From the NCBI GenBank assembly GCA_023935145.1, contig CM043699.1:125315036-125379035 (forward strand): DNA of 64,000 nucleotides. The letters are read 5' to 3'. Positions 41,880 through 53,900 of this stretch are shown here, in pieces (the stretch's first letter is position 1; each line of letters begins with the position of its first letter). Source of the DNA: Bretschneidera sinensis (lineage: Eukaryota > Streptophyta > Magnoliopsida > Brassicales > Akaniaceae). Below the pieces are notes generated by a model. That model did not search any database. It saw nothing but the letters and a program-made list of their open reading frames with translations, and had not been told where the DNA came from. The position numbers and the translations under genes are program-made.

Positions 41880-42520
41880 CTACTTTGTATCTCTAAAACA
41901 TTTTACTATGGATGACTGTACAACCATATTCATTAACCATGATCCTCTATAACTGATATTCAACTTCATTCTTATCTCTCTTAAATCTATCATTAATTTC
42001 ACATCAGGATTCCCAATAACAGTTAACCTTCTTGTAGACTTTCTACTTAATGAATCAGCTATCACCTTCATATTTTCTAGATGATAGTGAATTGTATAAT
42101 CATAGTTACTAATTAACTCCATCCACCATCTTTTCCTCAAATTCAACTCTCTCTAGGTAGGTAAGTATGTCAACTCTTATGATCAATGAATATCTCACAA
42201 GTGGCTCCATGCATATAATGTTTCCAAATCTTTAAAGCAAAGACTATGGTAGCCAACTCTAACTCATGGGTAGTGTAATTTCTCTCATTATTCTTCAATT
42301 ACCTAGAAGCATATGCCATTATCTTCCCATGTTGCATCAACACACATCCCAACTCTTGATGGGATGCATTACTATATACTACAAATCCTTCATCACCAGA
42401 AGGAAACATCAATACTAGAGCTGTAGTAAATTTCTCTTTTAGTAATTGGAAACTTTTCTCACACTTCCCACGCCATACAAATCTCACCTCTTTCCTAGTC
42501 AATCTAGTCAAAAGTATTAC
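41880..42520 (-). pseudogene. RNase H of element C
   Basis: 42511-42299: RFVWRGKCEKSFQLLKEKFT, then VVYSNASHQELGCVLMQHGK, in which the first catalytic Asp (usual YSDAS) is Asn. 42146-41880: RWWMELISNYDYTIHYHLE, VIADSLSRKS, the end of the domain (usual NVVADALSRK). Frame breaks between the two. Confidence 0.9.
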
Positions 42521-42539
42521 AATAATAGAAATTTTTTTA

Positions 42540-43160
42540 AAGAATCATCTATAATAACCAGCTAACCCCAAGAAGATTCTAATCCCAGTCACATTAGTTG
42601 GTCTCTCCCAACTCAACATTGCCTCTAACTTTTGTGGATCAACTGTTATGCCGTCTCCAGTTATTACATGTCTAAAGAAAGTAGCTTTACTAAGCCAAAA
42701 TTCACATAAAAAATTTCTCATATAATCTCTCTTTCCTCAGGATCTCCAACATAATTTCTAAATTCTTCACATGTTGTTCTTTCTTCTTAGAAAATATATC
42801 AGAATGTCAAATACAACCATAAACTTGTTAAGATATAGTTTAAACACTCTATTCATAAAGTCCATAAATGTTTCTGGAACATTAGTCAATCCAAATGACA
42901 TCACAAGAAGCTTATAACCATAACGTGTTCTAAAAGCAATCTTAGGGACGTCTCTATCCTTTATCCTTAACTGGTGATAACCTGATCTTATATTTATCTT
43001 AGAAAACACTCTCACTCCTTGCAACTACTCAAACAATTCATTTATCTTGGGTAAAAGATATTTGTTCTTATTTAACTATCTGTAGTCTATACACAATCTC
43101 ATCGTTCCATCTTCCTTCTTTATTAACAAAACAGGGGCACCCCAAATACATTAGGTCCGA
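42540..43160 (-). pseudogene. Reverse transcriptase of element C
   Basis: 43024-42767: [38 protein letters not shown], then [11 protein letters not shown] where FxDDIL is expected. One of the two catalytic aspartates is lost, probably through a small deletion, so the enzyme is dead. 43150-43030 upstream has the LxxxxVDYR area in broken form. Confidence 0.9.
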
Positions 43161-43899
43161 TAAATTGTTTATGTAAAAATTCTTAAAATGGTACGTTCAA
43201 CTCTCTCAATTCAGCTAGCGTCATTCTATAGGGTGCTATAGATATGTGTGTTGAACTCAAAATCACATCTATAGGAAACTAAATCTCTTTACTGGGAGAC
43301 AATCTGGACAACTCTTCACGAAACACATCATAAAAATATTTCACTTCCAAGATTTCTTCTAACTTCCTATTTTCTTGTCTAGAATCCATTATGTATGCCA
43401 AATACTTCTCACATCCTTTCTTCAACCATCTACTAGTAGTCATAGTACAATAAGATAGTTCGACGGTATTTTATGTTCTCCCTGAAAGTTAAACTCCTCA
43501 TGTCTATATCTTGAACACTACATTCTTTCTAGAACAATAAACTTAGACATAATACGTCGATAACCAATTCTTTCCCAAAATAGAATGAAGATCTATCATA
43601 TTTAAAGGTAATAAATCAACTTTATATGAATACAGGATGCAAAAGAATGGTTTGCACTAGGATCAACCAACATTAATATGTCCACCTTTTCTATATACAA
43701 AGCACCTTAAATTAGAACAGTTATGGGATAAATATCTTATCTAAATATATATATATATATATATATATAAATTTGTCTCTCGATCATACATCAGATTACC
43801 ACTTCCCCTTGGTGGCATACTTACTTCCTCTGCCATGACTCCTAGTTCCCATAACTTGTCTCCCAAATCTAGGGGTCCCAGCAATATTACTTTGAGCTA
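43161..43899 (-). pseudogene. Protease to RT linker of element C (poorly readable)
   Basis: Minus-strand fragments occur without a readable DxG active site. Lies between gag and RT, so protease is expected here. Interrupted by a TA microsatellite at 43744-43769. Confidence 0.45.
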
Positions 43900-44995
43900 C
43901 AAAAGCAATAGATCCTACTTTCCTCTAACTCTGTAATACAGTTCCATGTGATAAGGAACACCTCCTCTGGGTGGTCTCCCACCCTGTGCACTCATACTGG
44001 TACAACCTCTGGGTTCTACAAATCTAGACCTCTTCCGCCAATTCCTCCTACCTCTAAATTCCATCACCTCATTCTCAATCTGAAGTGTTATATTCACCAA
44101 CATAACATAATTTATATGCCTCATGTAAGATAGTTTTGATCAAATCTTAAAACATAGTTCATTTATGAACCTCTTACACTTTTTCTCCTCTAGGTCTACC
44201 ATTTCCGATACAAACCTCGACAAAGCCAAAAATCTCCTATTATACTGAGTCATAGTCAATACATTTGCCTCAAATAAAATCTCTATCTTGTTGGGCTCTA
44301 AAGGTATAAGGAAAGTATTTATCAACGAAAACCTCCTTAAACCTATTCCAGGTTAAAGGGTCTATCAACATATGCACTTACTTTGGGAAGAGTATCCTCC
44401 CACCATTCTAAAACTTCTCATTCTAACTCAAACGAAGCAAAGGCAACCATCTACCTATCAGTTACTCGTAAAATACCAAATAATCTCTCCACATGTTTCT
44501 CCCAAAACTCAGGCTTAAAAGGATTCATAGATCCTTTAAACAACAAGGCATTTAACTTAATATATCTAGCAAAACAATCTCTCTGCATTTCGTGAACAAA
44601 CTCACTTTTCCACTTTTGAACATTTACCATTACTGGATTTACTATAACCTCAGGCACTGCCCTAGCCTGTTCATAAAGTTTATTCTATAAGCTATCAACT
44701 CTATTATCTGTTACATTCATTTTCTTAAGAGCATGTATAAGAGCTTAGCTTAGCTCATCTTTTTCAACTTCAGGTTCTCTCACACCTTTACTAATATCAA
44801 TTATACTATCAACACATTCCCTTCTAGGAACCATAGATTCAGACTCAACCTCGACTTGTCAAAATATTGGGGGCCTACCACGCCCTCTGAAATCAACAAC
44901 TCTAACTCTAGCTCTAGCAAGTCCACGTGTCATCCTCAAACTATTAAAATATAATTTATTTTAATCTTCTACTTTCTTACTTTTTATGCAGTCTA
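43900..44995 (-). pseudogene. Gag of element C
   Basis: Read from 44995 downwards: an N-terminal polar part, then KWKSEFVHEMQRDCFARYI and MNPFKPEFWEKHVERLFGIL (44657-44451), then after a shift LTMTQYNRRFLALSRFVSEM, DLEEKKCKRFINEL (44325-44140), and a basic Arg/Gly-rich tail (44124-43915). The order matches the gag remnant at 2430-3323. I do not see an intact CCHC knuckle. Confidence 0.8.
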
Positions 44996-45014
44996 CAGAA
45001 TCATAAAACCTAAT

Positions 45015-45026
45015 GCTCTGATACCA
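45015..45026 (-). promoter_or_regulatory. PBS (initiator tRNA-Met) of element C
   Basis: Minus strand TGGTATCAGAGC, the canonical complement to the 3' end of initiator tRNA-Met, four bases inside the 5' LTR. Confidence 0.85.
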
Positions 45027-45030
45027 AAAT

Positions 45031-46767
45031 TGTAATGACCCATCCCGGGTTGGCCACCCCAGAGACGATGTTGTCACATTTTGAAAATCCCATCTCGATA
45101 CATATAAGCAACAATAAAAATAACACCAACAAATTTTTTTACATCAATCATCAACCCTCAATAAGGGAGATACATCATTCTGATCTGGACTTAAACATTA
45201 TATACAACGTAAAAAGCATGAATATTTACAAATAAATTTTTATTTTATTTTCTCGTTAGTCTGAGGATTCGAACATGTACATGGCTTACAGATAATAATT
45301 TTGTTCTAACCTTAACTCACCAAACTATTTATCCTGCATACTACCTGAAATCATTGTACAATGAGGGATGAGCCTCACAAGCTCAATGAATTAAATTTAC
45401 TAGAAGTATTCAATTTGCATAAATGATCTTTCAATACTTAATTATTTATATCTCATACAACTTAATAATAGCATTCTACTATCACTACACATATTATAAG
45501 TCTCATTCTCTATCAATCTCTTCTTCTTATATATTGGTTCACCTTAAGACCATCAATTATCTCATAATTATCTTGTAATAAGGTTCATAGCATAAAGTCT
45601 ACCATTTAGATGTTTCTTATCATATCATACTTCTATGTTTCTTTCTCACCATAACTGTCTCTCTGTGAGACTCATTCATCTATAAATAAATGTACACTAA
45701 CAAAAAACACTTTAGCATTTCAATACTTCAATCAATATTTAACATTGATGCAATTCATGAATTATTATTAGGGAACATCTTCCCACATGTCATCATGTTT
45801 TTATCTTAGACCAGCCCCCTCCCAGTTCTTTTATTTTCATCATATACTGGCTGTCACAGAATTTATTTCTAGTATATACCGTTGTCACGGTTTTTCAATT
45901 AGACCGGCCCCTTTCGGGTTCTTTTATTTCATGCATATACATATGAACAATGATATGAAATATGCATATGAACAATAATATAAAAACAAACATGAATTTA
46001 AATATTTAATTTAGCTATCTTGATTATTCTAAAATTATTATTTGAAAAATTCCACTAAATTCCCCTCCTCATAAATCACATCAAATTATCAATCATAGTT
46101 TGTCAAGATCCATCAAATTTGATCTCCTCATAAATCGTATCAAAACATCAACCATAGCTCATCAAGAATTTCACTTATCACTTTTATTATTAAATCAACT
46201 TATTATTCCAAAAATATTATTTCTCATAAAATAATTCTCTACACATCAATTATTCCTATCACACCTATCAACCAATTTTCATCCATCACCAAAGCATAAG
46301 TTAATAAGTTATTCTACTATTATCACTAGATATTTCATATTTATCTTGATTATTTTAAGTAAATCTAACTCACCACGTAGTACTTAGAGCTTTCCGTGGA
46401 TCACCTCCTTGCCTTTCCTGCTCCTCTCAGCAATTTCCCCAAGTTGCCGATCGTCAACACCTAACATAATATTTATATTAAAATTTCTAATTTATTCTTC
46501 ATTTCTTCCATAATTCACATCCTTTGAAAATTCTCACTTTGAATTCCAAGAAATTTCATGTGGTCTAAATTTCAAAAATAAACTTCATGTTATTACCTTA
46601 TGTTTTTCTTAGAGCTTCTCGTGGTTCTCTGTAAAAATTCTCCCATAAACCCCTTCAAAATGTTTCTCTTCAACCTTTCTTTCGATCCCCATGTGTTTAG
46701 AAAAATATAGTAGTTTGAATTGTAAAAGGAAGAAACCAAACAGGATTTGGAAAGTAATAAACTAAAG

Positions 46768-46813
<46 letters not shown>

Positions 46814-47552
46814 TGCACTTCCTCGGGAATGAAAAAAAATTAATCTACTTTCATTTGGTATTTTGTCTTAAATTTTTTGACTCCTTGATACTCAATCACA
46901 TCATCTTTTTTTACGATTGAATGCGCCCTTATAATCTCATATATAAGAATTCCCGAACTCTTTCTTCTGTATCGAGGATCATCGAAAAAAGCAAGAATAT
47001 TATTTCTACAGAAAATACCGTTTATGGGTATTTCAATCGAGATACTTAAACGTGGCATTAGTTCTTTCTCTTTTTCTTGAATCGATTGGAATGGAATGAT
47101 AAATATATTCCTTCGTCTCTTTGCTAAGAAATCCGAATTCTCGTGAAGAATAGCAGAATATATGAGATTGCAATGACCAGTATATATATATGCTAAAATT
47201 TACTCTCAGCCACAGACATTTCCTCCCTTATTGTTGCCACGAACATGTAAGGTGTCTTACATGCACCACTTAACTTTTCTTTTGGCAGCAAGCCTTGCTG
47301 CCACGTTTTTTGTGTGTTTTTTTTCTTCTTTTCTTTTCTCCTTTTCAAAGCTGGATGCATCCAATTTTTTTTTTATTTTTTTATTTTTCATTTCCTTTGC
47401 AACTACGCCCCCACGCGTCCAATTTTTTTTATTTTTTTCAAAAGAATTATTTTATTCAATACTAAATCCTTCGCGTATATATATTGTTTTAATTTCATGT
47501 CATATTTATTAAATTACTTCTTTACCCTTACTTTACGAATATGGGTATTACA
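45031..47552 (-). repeat. 5' LTR of element C with plastid insert
   Basis: 2522 bp, plus strand TGTAATGACCCATCCCGGGT to ATGGGTATTACA. Minus the 365-bp plastid segment it is about 2.16 kb, close to C1 (2.04 kb). TA run at 46769-46810. Confidence 0.9.
46811..47178 (-). pseudogene. rpoC2: Nuclear plastid DNA: rpoC2 fragment
   Basis: On the minus strand this is a piece of the plastid gene for the beta'' subunit of the plastid-encoded RNA polymerase. The translation at 47058-46840 contains [47 protein letters not shown] and YQMKVD, followed by the codons for FIPEEVH near 46830-46811; upstream (47178-47060) it continues as rpoC2 in a slightly shifted frame. It is only about 120 codons of a gene of some 1,300-1,400 codons, without promoter or ends, so it is a nuclear copy (NUPT), not a gene. 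The left edge lies in the TA run of the LTR. The right edge is before 'atgctaaaatttactctcag', which in the 3' LTR (40359) follows the TA run directly. It must have entered after, or together with, the C insertion. Confidence 0.92.
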
Positions 47553-49468
47553 CATGCGGACTAAGTCCATTAGACCTGATAGAGTCTTGGATTTTTCAAT
47601 CCTTAACTTCAAGAATTTCAATCTTATTCCTCTATTTGATAGGCATGGTTGGACTGATCTAGTCACTTTTCAAGAAAAAGTTTTATCGTAGGCTAATGCA
47701 TCATTTTTATGCAAATCTATGACAGTTTTCACCCTCATCAACTAGGTTTTCCACAATTGTAATGGGACATGAGCTCACTGTCACTCCCAGTGACCTTTAT
47801 GACATCTTAAAGTTATCCACTGAGGGGATCGGATGGATATGAGATGGGTGGCCCGATGATTTTAACTATCAGGAGGCCTGCAGGGTTGTTAAAGTGGATA
47901 GGAATTACATTTACCAAAGTCAAACCTATAACACCTATCTTGACCTTCCTCTAGACTCTAGGATCCTAAACTTAGTCATCAACTAGACTCTAAACCCTAG
48001 ATTAGGAAGCCGAAACTATCCCTCCAAATTAGACATTCTCATCTTCTACTGCCTTAAGATAAACACCTCTTTATACTCTCTACCCATTCATCCTTAGTAA
48101 TATAGTTGTAGCGAATAATAGTGATGTAGGTGTCCTTCTTTATAGCATGATCATAACTTTGCTCCTAAAGCACTTCGGAGTACCTCTTCTTGAGTCTGAG
48201 GCATAGAAACTTAACTCCAAGGACGTCATCGATATTTCCTCTTTCAAGAAGATGGGGTGCATGGTTCGAGATCACATGGGCATTTCTAAGCTTGTCAAGA
48301 ACATTTGGATTGGCAATGAACCACCTGAGGAAGAAGCACTCGCACTCGAGGCTCCTAAGAGGACTCCACCGAGACCAGCAAGCATAAGGCACTCAGGAAG
48401 CCCTAAGGACACTATCCTTGAAGCTTTGTCAGGCCTCTAGGTTTTTATAATCAGTATGCAGCAGGCCACTCAGGCCAAGCTTAAGGAGCTTAGGACCGGA
48501 GTACATGTTGATCTTGCTGACTTAAGGACTGGTTTTCATGTTGTATATAATGATCTATCGTCCTTCAGAGCTAACTCACAGAGTATTGTAGATGACCTAC
48601 GAGATCATCTTTTAGATATTCAGGACCACCTCTGAGCATCCCGATTCCTTCATCCACCTCCTCCAGATGATTGGCACTATTAGTCTAATCATCTGTTATT
48701 TATCTCTGAACTTGAAAAACTTTGCAAGTCACATTTCATTTCTCATGCATTTTACTGCTTTCAAACATATACTCATGCTTGGTTGACATATTAGCTGTTA
48801 CTTATGTTTAAATTTTTGTTAGGTTCATGGGAACCTTAGCAGTTTCTCTATTTAAGGATGTGTTTGGCCAACTAACTCCTCTTTTACACATTGAATGACT
48901 CTTGTTTTCTTTAGCTCATATATTAGTTTTCTGATTCCTCTCGGGAGGTCTTTCAATATTTATTTTAAGCTAATATTTTGCACACATTTTTGTTTTATTA
49001 TCTTCTATCTATCTATAGGGTGGATATTCTTATCTTACGGTCTATAGCAATCACCAGCGCCTACAACACTTATTTTTAGCAATTCTAGATTCAATAGGCT
49101 TGGTTCCTCGTCTTTTTTGTGTTGTTGACAAAGGGGAAGAAAAATACAAAGAGGATAGTATAACCTTATATGTATGTATAGATTTAGGGGGAGCATTGCT
49201 CCATTCTTACTTAAAAGATGATATATGTTATAAACTTATGCGTGTATGCATAGAATCAGGGAGAGCATTGCTCTAGTCTTACTTAGAACTTTCTAGAATT
49301 ATTTAAAAGATAATATATACTTGGTTGGGATTTTTTTTAAGTTCTTACATGTTGGTTTTATCCTAAAAATCAGAGGAGACTCTATCCATTTTTATGTAAA
49401 AACCCAACACTTAGTCATTAAAACTATTTTTCTCTCCTTAGTTTTGTCATCATAAAAAGGGAGGAGAT
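47553..49468 (+). pseudogene. Accessory ORF and 3' region of element H
   Basis: Plus strand. 47575-48440 shows broken frames: IRPDRVLDFSILNF, FDRHGWTDLVTFQEKV, then VMGHELTVTPSDLYDILKLS, a VLLYSMIITLLLKHFGVPLL stretch, and an acidic/Pro-rich linker (EEEALALEAPKRTPPRPAS). This order is that of the same plant-only retroelement ORF as in element A, though sequence similarity is low. A helical tail (AKLKELRTGVHVDLADLRTG, 48475-48540) follows, then 3' noncoding sequence and a PPT. No gag or pol of this element is visible; its 5' part was cut off by element C at 47552. Confidence 0.55.
49452..49468 (+). promoter_or_regulatory. PPT of element H
   Basis: ataaaaagggaggagat before TGTTAATCC. Paralleled by ataaaagatggggagat at 60438-60454 in element I. 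Confidence 0.8.
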
Positions 49469-50829
49469 TGTTAATCCTTATTTGATTTTAATTATGTCAA
49501 AATAATATTTTACTTGTGCTAATAGTTTTATCTAATTTTTGTTTTAAAATCTAAACATCCAACTCAAGAACAAGACGTAATTCAAGCAAAAGAAGAAGAG
49601 ATTGTACTTGAGAAACACCCAAAAGAAGACCGAAGACCTAGTTTAGGTTCTAAGGTAAATAAGACCTGTAAATCTCTATCTACAAGTATTTAACTTTTTA
49701 ATATGGCTCAGTTTTGTTTTAATAAAATGCTTTATCAAATGATCTTATTCTAACTGGAAAAATATTTTGAAACAAAAAACTCTGTTCCAAGACATCCAGT
49801 AGACTGAATGGTTTCATTCAGTCGACTAAATATAGTCTTGTCGACTAAATGATATAGTTTAGTCGACTGACTAAGATTTTATCCACTGAATGAAATCATT
49901 TAGTCGACTAAATACAGTCCAGTCGACTGAATGATATGGTTTAGTCGACTGACTAAGATTCAGTCCACTGAATGAAATCATTCAGTCGACTTAATACAAT
50001 CTAGTCAACTTAATGATATGGTTTAGTCAACTGAATGAAGAACAGAAAGTTTCCTTCATTTAGCCAATTGACTGAATAAACCATAGAGTTGACTGAATGA
50101 TAACCTTGACTTAAATTTGAATTTCAAATAGTCATCAAGTCGACTTAACAATCTATCCAGTCGACTGGATGTTCGAAAATAACAGTAATATTTCAGTTTA
50201 GAAGGTCAGTAAAGTACATTTAATGCACCAAACTATTCCCAAACGAGATTCTTTTTTAGAGTAACGGTTAGTAGATTTCTTATTTATAAAAACCCATCAT
50301 AAATGAGAGATAGGACATAAATTTTCATCTTCTCATTTTTCTATCAACAAAAGCTTTCAAAATTCTTTATGACCCATTCTTAAAAGTTTTATACTTCTAA
50401 GAGAGACGTATTCTTCCTTGTAAAAGCATTAAATTCAAATCTCTCTTGTCATTCTTCCACATTTAATTCATATCATTGTAAAGAGAAAGAGTTACTGTAA
50501 CTCTTAGAGTGTTTAGGCATTAAACACTTCTTTGTAACTTCCTTAAGGAAGAGATTATTGTAAGGTTTTGGCAACACCCAAGAAGTTGCTTGACTATTCT
50601 TTACTTCAAGAAGGTTCATTTAAGAGAGTCGACGTAGGGTCGAAGTGATTCTGATATTGCCGAACCACCATAAATGGAGTTTGCATATTCTCTTACTTTA
50701 CTCCTTCAGTTTCAAGCAATTTATATATTGTGTGCTTTATTTGATTAAATAGTTAAAACTGGTTTGTTAAATGTAAAAAAATTTTAAAACTCAATTCACC
50801 CCCTTTCTGGGTTTGTACCTCGGTCTACA
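49469..50829 (+). repeat. LTR H
   Basis: 1361 bp, TGTTAATCCTTATTTGATTT to CTCGGTCTACA. Contains the AGTCGACT array (49798-50170), a TATA-like TTTATAAA (50283-50290) and the tail 'caattcacccccttt' common in large copia LTRs. Related to LTR I (60455). Confidence 0.8.
49798..50170. repeat. AGTCGACT palindrome array in LTR H
   Basis: More than ten copies of (T/C)AGTCGACT or near matches, arranged in roughly 50-75 bp composite repeats ('atgatatggtttagtcgact', 'gaaatcatttagtcgact'). Ends about 115 bp before the TATA-like box. Confidence 0.85.
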
Positions 50830-50961
50830 TGTTCCTTTTTACTTGAAAAATGTGCAAGCCTTAAAGCTACTCGAGTTAGCTAGGCTAACTTGCTTGGGGG
50901 AGACCAAGACAAGTGTCGCATGGACCTATGCCTTTAAGGAAAAGTTCTAGGACCAAGACAA
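50830..50961 (+). repeat. Truncated K-type LTR tail (K0)
   Basis: Matches the last 130 bp of LTRs K1 and K2 ('gctactcgagttagctaggc', 'gccttt.aaggaaaagtt', ending gaccaagaca). Directly followed by the start of K1, giving two LTRs head to tail. Cut on the left by LTR H. Confidence 0.75.
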
Positions 50962-51611
50962 CGTCACGGTCCATGCTTGTCTAGGGCTTACTATGCCCAT
51001 GGTCGCACATCACATGCCTCTTGGTAGTGTTGGTGCTTAATGGCAATTTTTTCATTTTTTATTTCAAAAGTATGATGGCTCAAGAATAAGCAATGTTTCC
51101 TCCTATTAAAGCTTCAAATGACTTAAGACTCTTTAGGGGGTGCGTAAGTTACTCACTAGTCATGATTAAGTGTATTGTCCTGTTTCTTGGGGGTGCCCCC
51201 TGCCCCAATAACATGCCTGTAAGATACTTATATTAATGAAGCTTTTATGCATTCATGTGCATAGAGTTTGTTATGTGTTATTTTGCTATTATGGCTTGTA
51301 TGTGCTTAGTGATCTAAGTGTGTACCTCGGGACATGCCTGTGTGTGGTGTGTGTTGCTTGAATTGGGTGTGCGCCTTTGGGCACGCCATTTGTTGCTTGC
51401 TAATGGCTTATTACACCTTACTTGTATTTATTATTGTGTGATCTTTTGATTGTTATGTGATATCATTTTGTGGCTAATATATTCCTATTTGCTTGCAAAG
51501 TGTGTAAGCCTTAAAGCTACTCGAGTGAGCTAGGCTGACTTGCTTAGGGGGGTACCAAGACAAGTGATGCATGGACCAACGCCTTTAAGGGAAAGTACTA
51601 GGACCATGGCA
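50962..51611 (+). repeat. LTR K1 (5' LTR of K)
   Basis: 650 bp from CGTCACGGTCC (TG start mutated to CG) to GGACCATGGCA. Followed by ATTGGTATCAAAGCATGG, the initiator tRNA-Met PBS (51613-51625). Confidence 0.82.
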
Positions 51612-51689
51612 ATTGGTATCAAAGCATGGCTCAATTATCTGGAATAACATAACTATGGTGGTTACGCGTAGCATTGATGACTCCTAGTG

Positions 51690-52740
51690 GTTGGGAAAAT
51701 TAGAAGCAAAGATGAGCGCCCTTGAAACTCTAGTGTCAAACTTGAGATCCTTTTATTGAAAGTCAATAGAGCTTGAGATCTCATAAAGGGAAATTTCTGA
51801 GGCAGTGAATGCCCTCACTGATGATGTGAAAGAGACAGACGACACCCTCTGCAATGAGATTGAGGAGCTAAATAACAAGGTCAACTTGTTGATGAGAGCA
51901 GTGGGTAACAATGGAACTAGAACCTTAGACAGAATGAAGGTGAAACTCCTCGAGCCTCACTAATATGAAGGTGCTCACAATGCAAAAGCCTTAGAAAAAA
52001 AATTTTCGATATGGAGCAGTACTTTCGAGATACTCGTAGAGCCTCTGAGGAAGAAAAAATGTCTATAGCGGTGATTTTTTTTTCAGGTGATGCCAAACTA
52101 TGGTGGCACTGAAAATGTAATGAAATCTAAAATAATAGTTGTACCATTGATACTTGGGATGACTTGAAATGAGTGTTAAATAACTAGTTATTTCCTGAAA
52201 ATGTGGAGTACTTGACTCACAGTAAGCTTAGAGGGTTGAGGCAATAAGGAAATGTCCAAGACTATGTTAAAGAATTCTTAGGATTAATGCTTGACATCTG
52301 AGACATGGTAGAGAAGGATAAGATATTCTATTTTCTCAATGGGCTAAAACATTGGGCCAGGTCTGAGCTTCTTCAACAAAAAGTACAAGATTTGGCCACA
52401 GCTATGGTTGCAGCCAAATGACTAAATTACCTTTCGAAGAACCCACTCAAGAGAAGGGATGATTCTTTTCCCCCAGCTCGAAGTAGAGTAAAGTGGGCTT
52501 GGTTGAATAGTCCCGTGAGTGGGGGAGGGGACAAGAGACCCACCTTCAGTTCCAGAGAAAGATCTTCTTCATGGATATCCAACTTGGAGGCAGGTAAGTC
52601 GAACCATTTTTCTTGCTTCTTATATGATGGGCCCCATCAAGTAGTAAACTTTTTGCATAAAGGATCCTTAAATACTTTACAAGTGATAAGCTCTGAGTCA
52701 CATCAAGAATAAGAGAGGGAAGAAAAATAGCAAACCATAA
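51690..52740 (+). pseudogene. Gag of element K
   Basis: Largely one frame with about eight stops. Coiled-coil N-terminus (MSALETLVSNLRSF, then EIEELNNKVNLLMRA), gag core (KALEKKIFDMEQYFR, FSGDAKLWWH, LFPENVEYLTHSKLRGLRQ, YVKEFLGLMLDI, FYFLNGLKHWARSEL; 51960-52370), and a knuckle near 52605-52640 read as CFLYDGPHQVVNF, in which two of the ligands (CFLCDGPH...C) are replaced by Tyr and Phe. The nucleic acid-binding function is therefore gone. Followed directly by the protease. Confidence 0.85.
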
Positions 52741-53215
52741 GGATAGGGGCACTTCGATTCTTGAATGTTATGAATAACCAACTCCTTGAGATTGGACTTA
52801 CGGATAAATGGGAAAGTTACAAGAGCCTTGGTAGATACGAGAGACTCCCATAACTTTATCTTAGCTTTGGAAGCCCAAAGACTGCACTTAAAGCTTGAAC
52901 GTGAGTCTAGTTGGTTGAAAATGGTAAATTTTGAGGCCTAAGCAATGATGGACTTGGCCAAAGGTGTGATCGTTGAAATGAGTCCATGAAAAGGTCCAGT
53001 CAACTTCACGGCTGTAACTATTATTGACTTTGAAGTTGTACTAGGATTAGAATTTTGCACCAATGTTAAAGCTGTATTGATTCCAACAGCAATTTGATTG
53101 TTGATAATAGGAGAACATCCATGTGTTGTCCCTTCCATTACTCAGCCTATTAATGATAAGAAGCTTATCAGCTCTCCAATTCAAGAAGTAGGAAAAGCGA
53201 TATGAGCCCTCTTTT
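52741..53215 (+). pseudogene. Protease of element K
   Basis: The reading shows ALVDTRDSHNFI at about 52830-52865, where ALVDTGATHNFI is usual, so the active-site DTG is DTR. Then LKLERESSWLKMVNFEA, VNFTAVTIIDFEVVLGLEF (52990-53050) and a VGINTALI-like reverse stretch. One stop after VNFEA and one near 53090. Ends at the RT linker. Confidence 0.8.
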
Positions 53216-53900
53216 ATGGCAGTGCCATTAATAATGGAAGAGATGGGTCCAAGCGTTGTTCCAATGCTAGTTCAAGTAGTGTTGAGGACTTATCAAGATG
53301 CCATGCCCAACGAGTTACCGAAAGTCCTTCCACCCCGTAGAAGTGTAGATCATGCTATAGAGCTTCTATCGGGCACAAAGACACCTTCTCGTGCCCCTTA
53401 TCACATGGCTCCTCTTAAGTTGGTAGAGTTGAGAAATAAATTGAATGATTTATTAGAGTTTAGGTTTATCAGACCATCGAAGGAACCTTTTGGAGCCCCG
53501 ATGTTGTTCCAGAAAAAGCAAGATGATGGTTTACGAATGTGTGTAGACTATCGAGCTATAAACATGTCCACTGTTCGTAATAGCTACCCCATACCCCTTA
53601 TTATTGATATATTTGACCAATTGAGTTATGCTAAATACTTCTCCAAACTTGACTTGAGATCTGGGTACTACCAGGTTCGAATTGCTGAAGGGAATGAGCC
53701 AAAGACAACGTGAGTCACCTGGTATGGAGCTTTTGAATTCCTTATCATGCCCTTTGGGTTGACCAATGCTCTTGCCACCTTTTATACCTTAATGAATCAA
53801 GTCTTCTATGATTACCTTGATAAGTTAGTGGTGGTCTATCTTGATGACATTGTGGTGTACAGTTTGTCACTTGAAGAGCATGTGAAGCATCTATGATTAG
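53216..53900 (+). pseudogene. Reverse transcriptase of element K
   Basis: 53216-53713 is open: ELPKVLPPRRSVDHAIELL, APYHMAPLKLVELRNKLNDL, MCVDYRAINMSTVRNSYPIP, FSKLDLRSGYYQVRIAEGNE. A TGA then interrupts. The catalytic box [11 protein letters not shown] at about 53828-53860 retains both aspartates. The sequence jumps from HVKHL (53890) straight to [20 protein letters not shown], so about 40-50 codons of the RT end are deleted. Confidence 0.9.

Larger units (their letters stand above)
39304..47552 (-). mobile_element. Ty3 element C (minus strand)
   Basis: 5' LTR at 45031-47552, initiator-Met PBS at 45015-45026, gag 43900-44995, pol 40719-43700, 3' LTR 39304-40718 (its far end missing). The same family as C1 (2430-5375). 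RT and RNase H have lost catalytic residues. With pol order RT, RNase H, integrase and LTR ends GGGATGGGTCATTACA, it belongs to the Del/Tekay-like branch by overall style; no chromodomain could be read. Confidence 0.85.

Noticed and set aside
46840..47058. Intact nuclear gene for an RNA polymerase subunit
   Set aside because: Only about 120 codons of rpoC2 are present, without start or end, inside an LTR.
47231..47691. ORFs of 93 and 125 codons after the plastid insert
   Set aside because: They translate the T-rich end of LTR C; only the last part (from about 47575) belongs to the accessory ORF of H.
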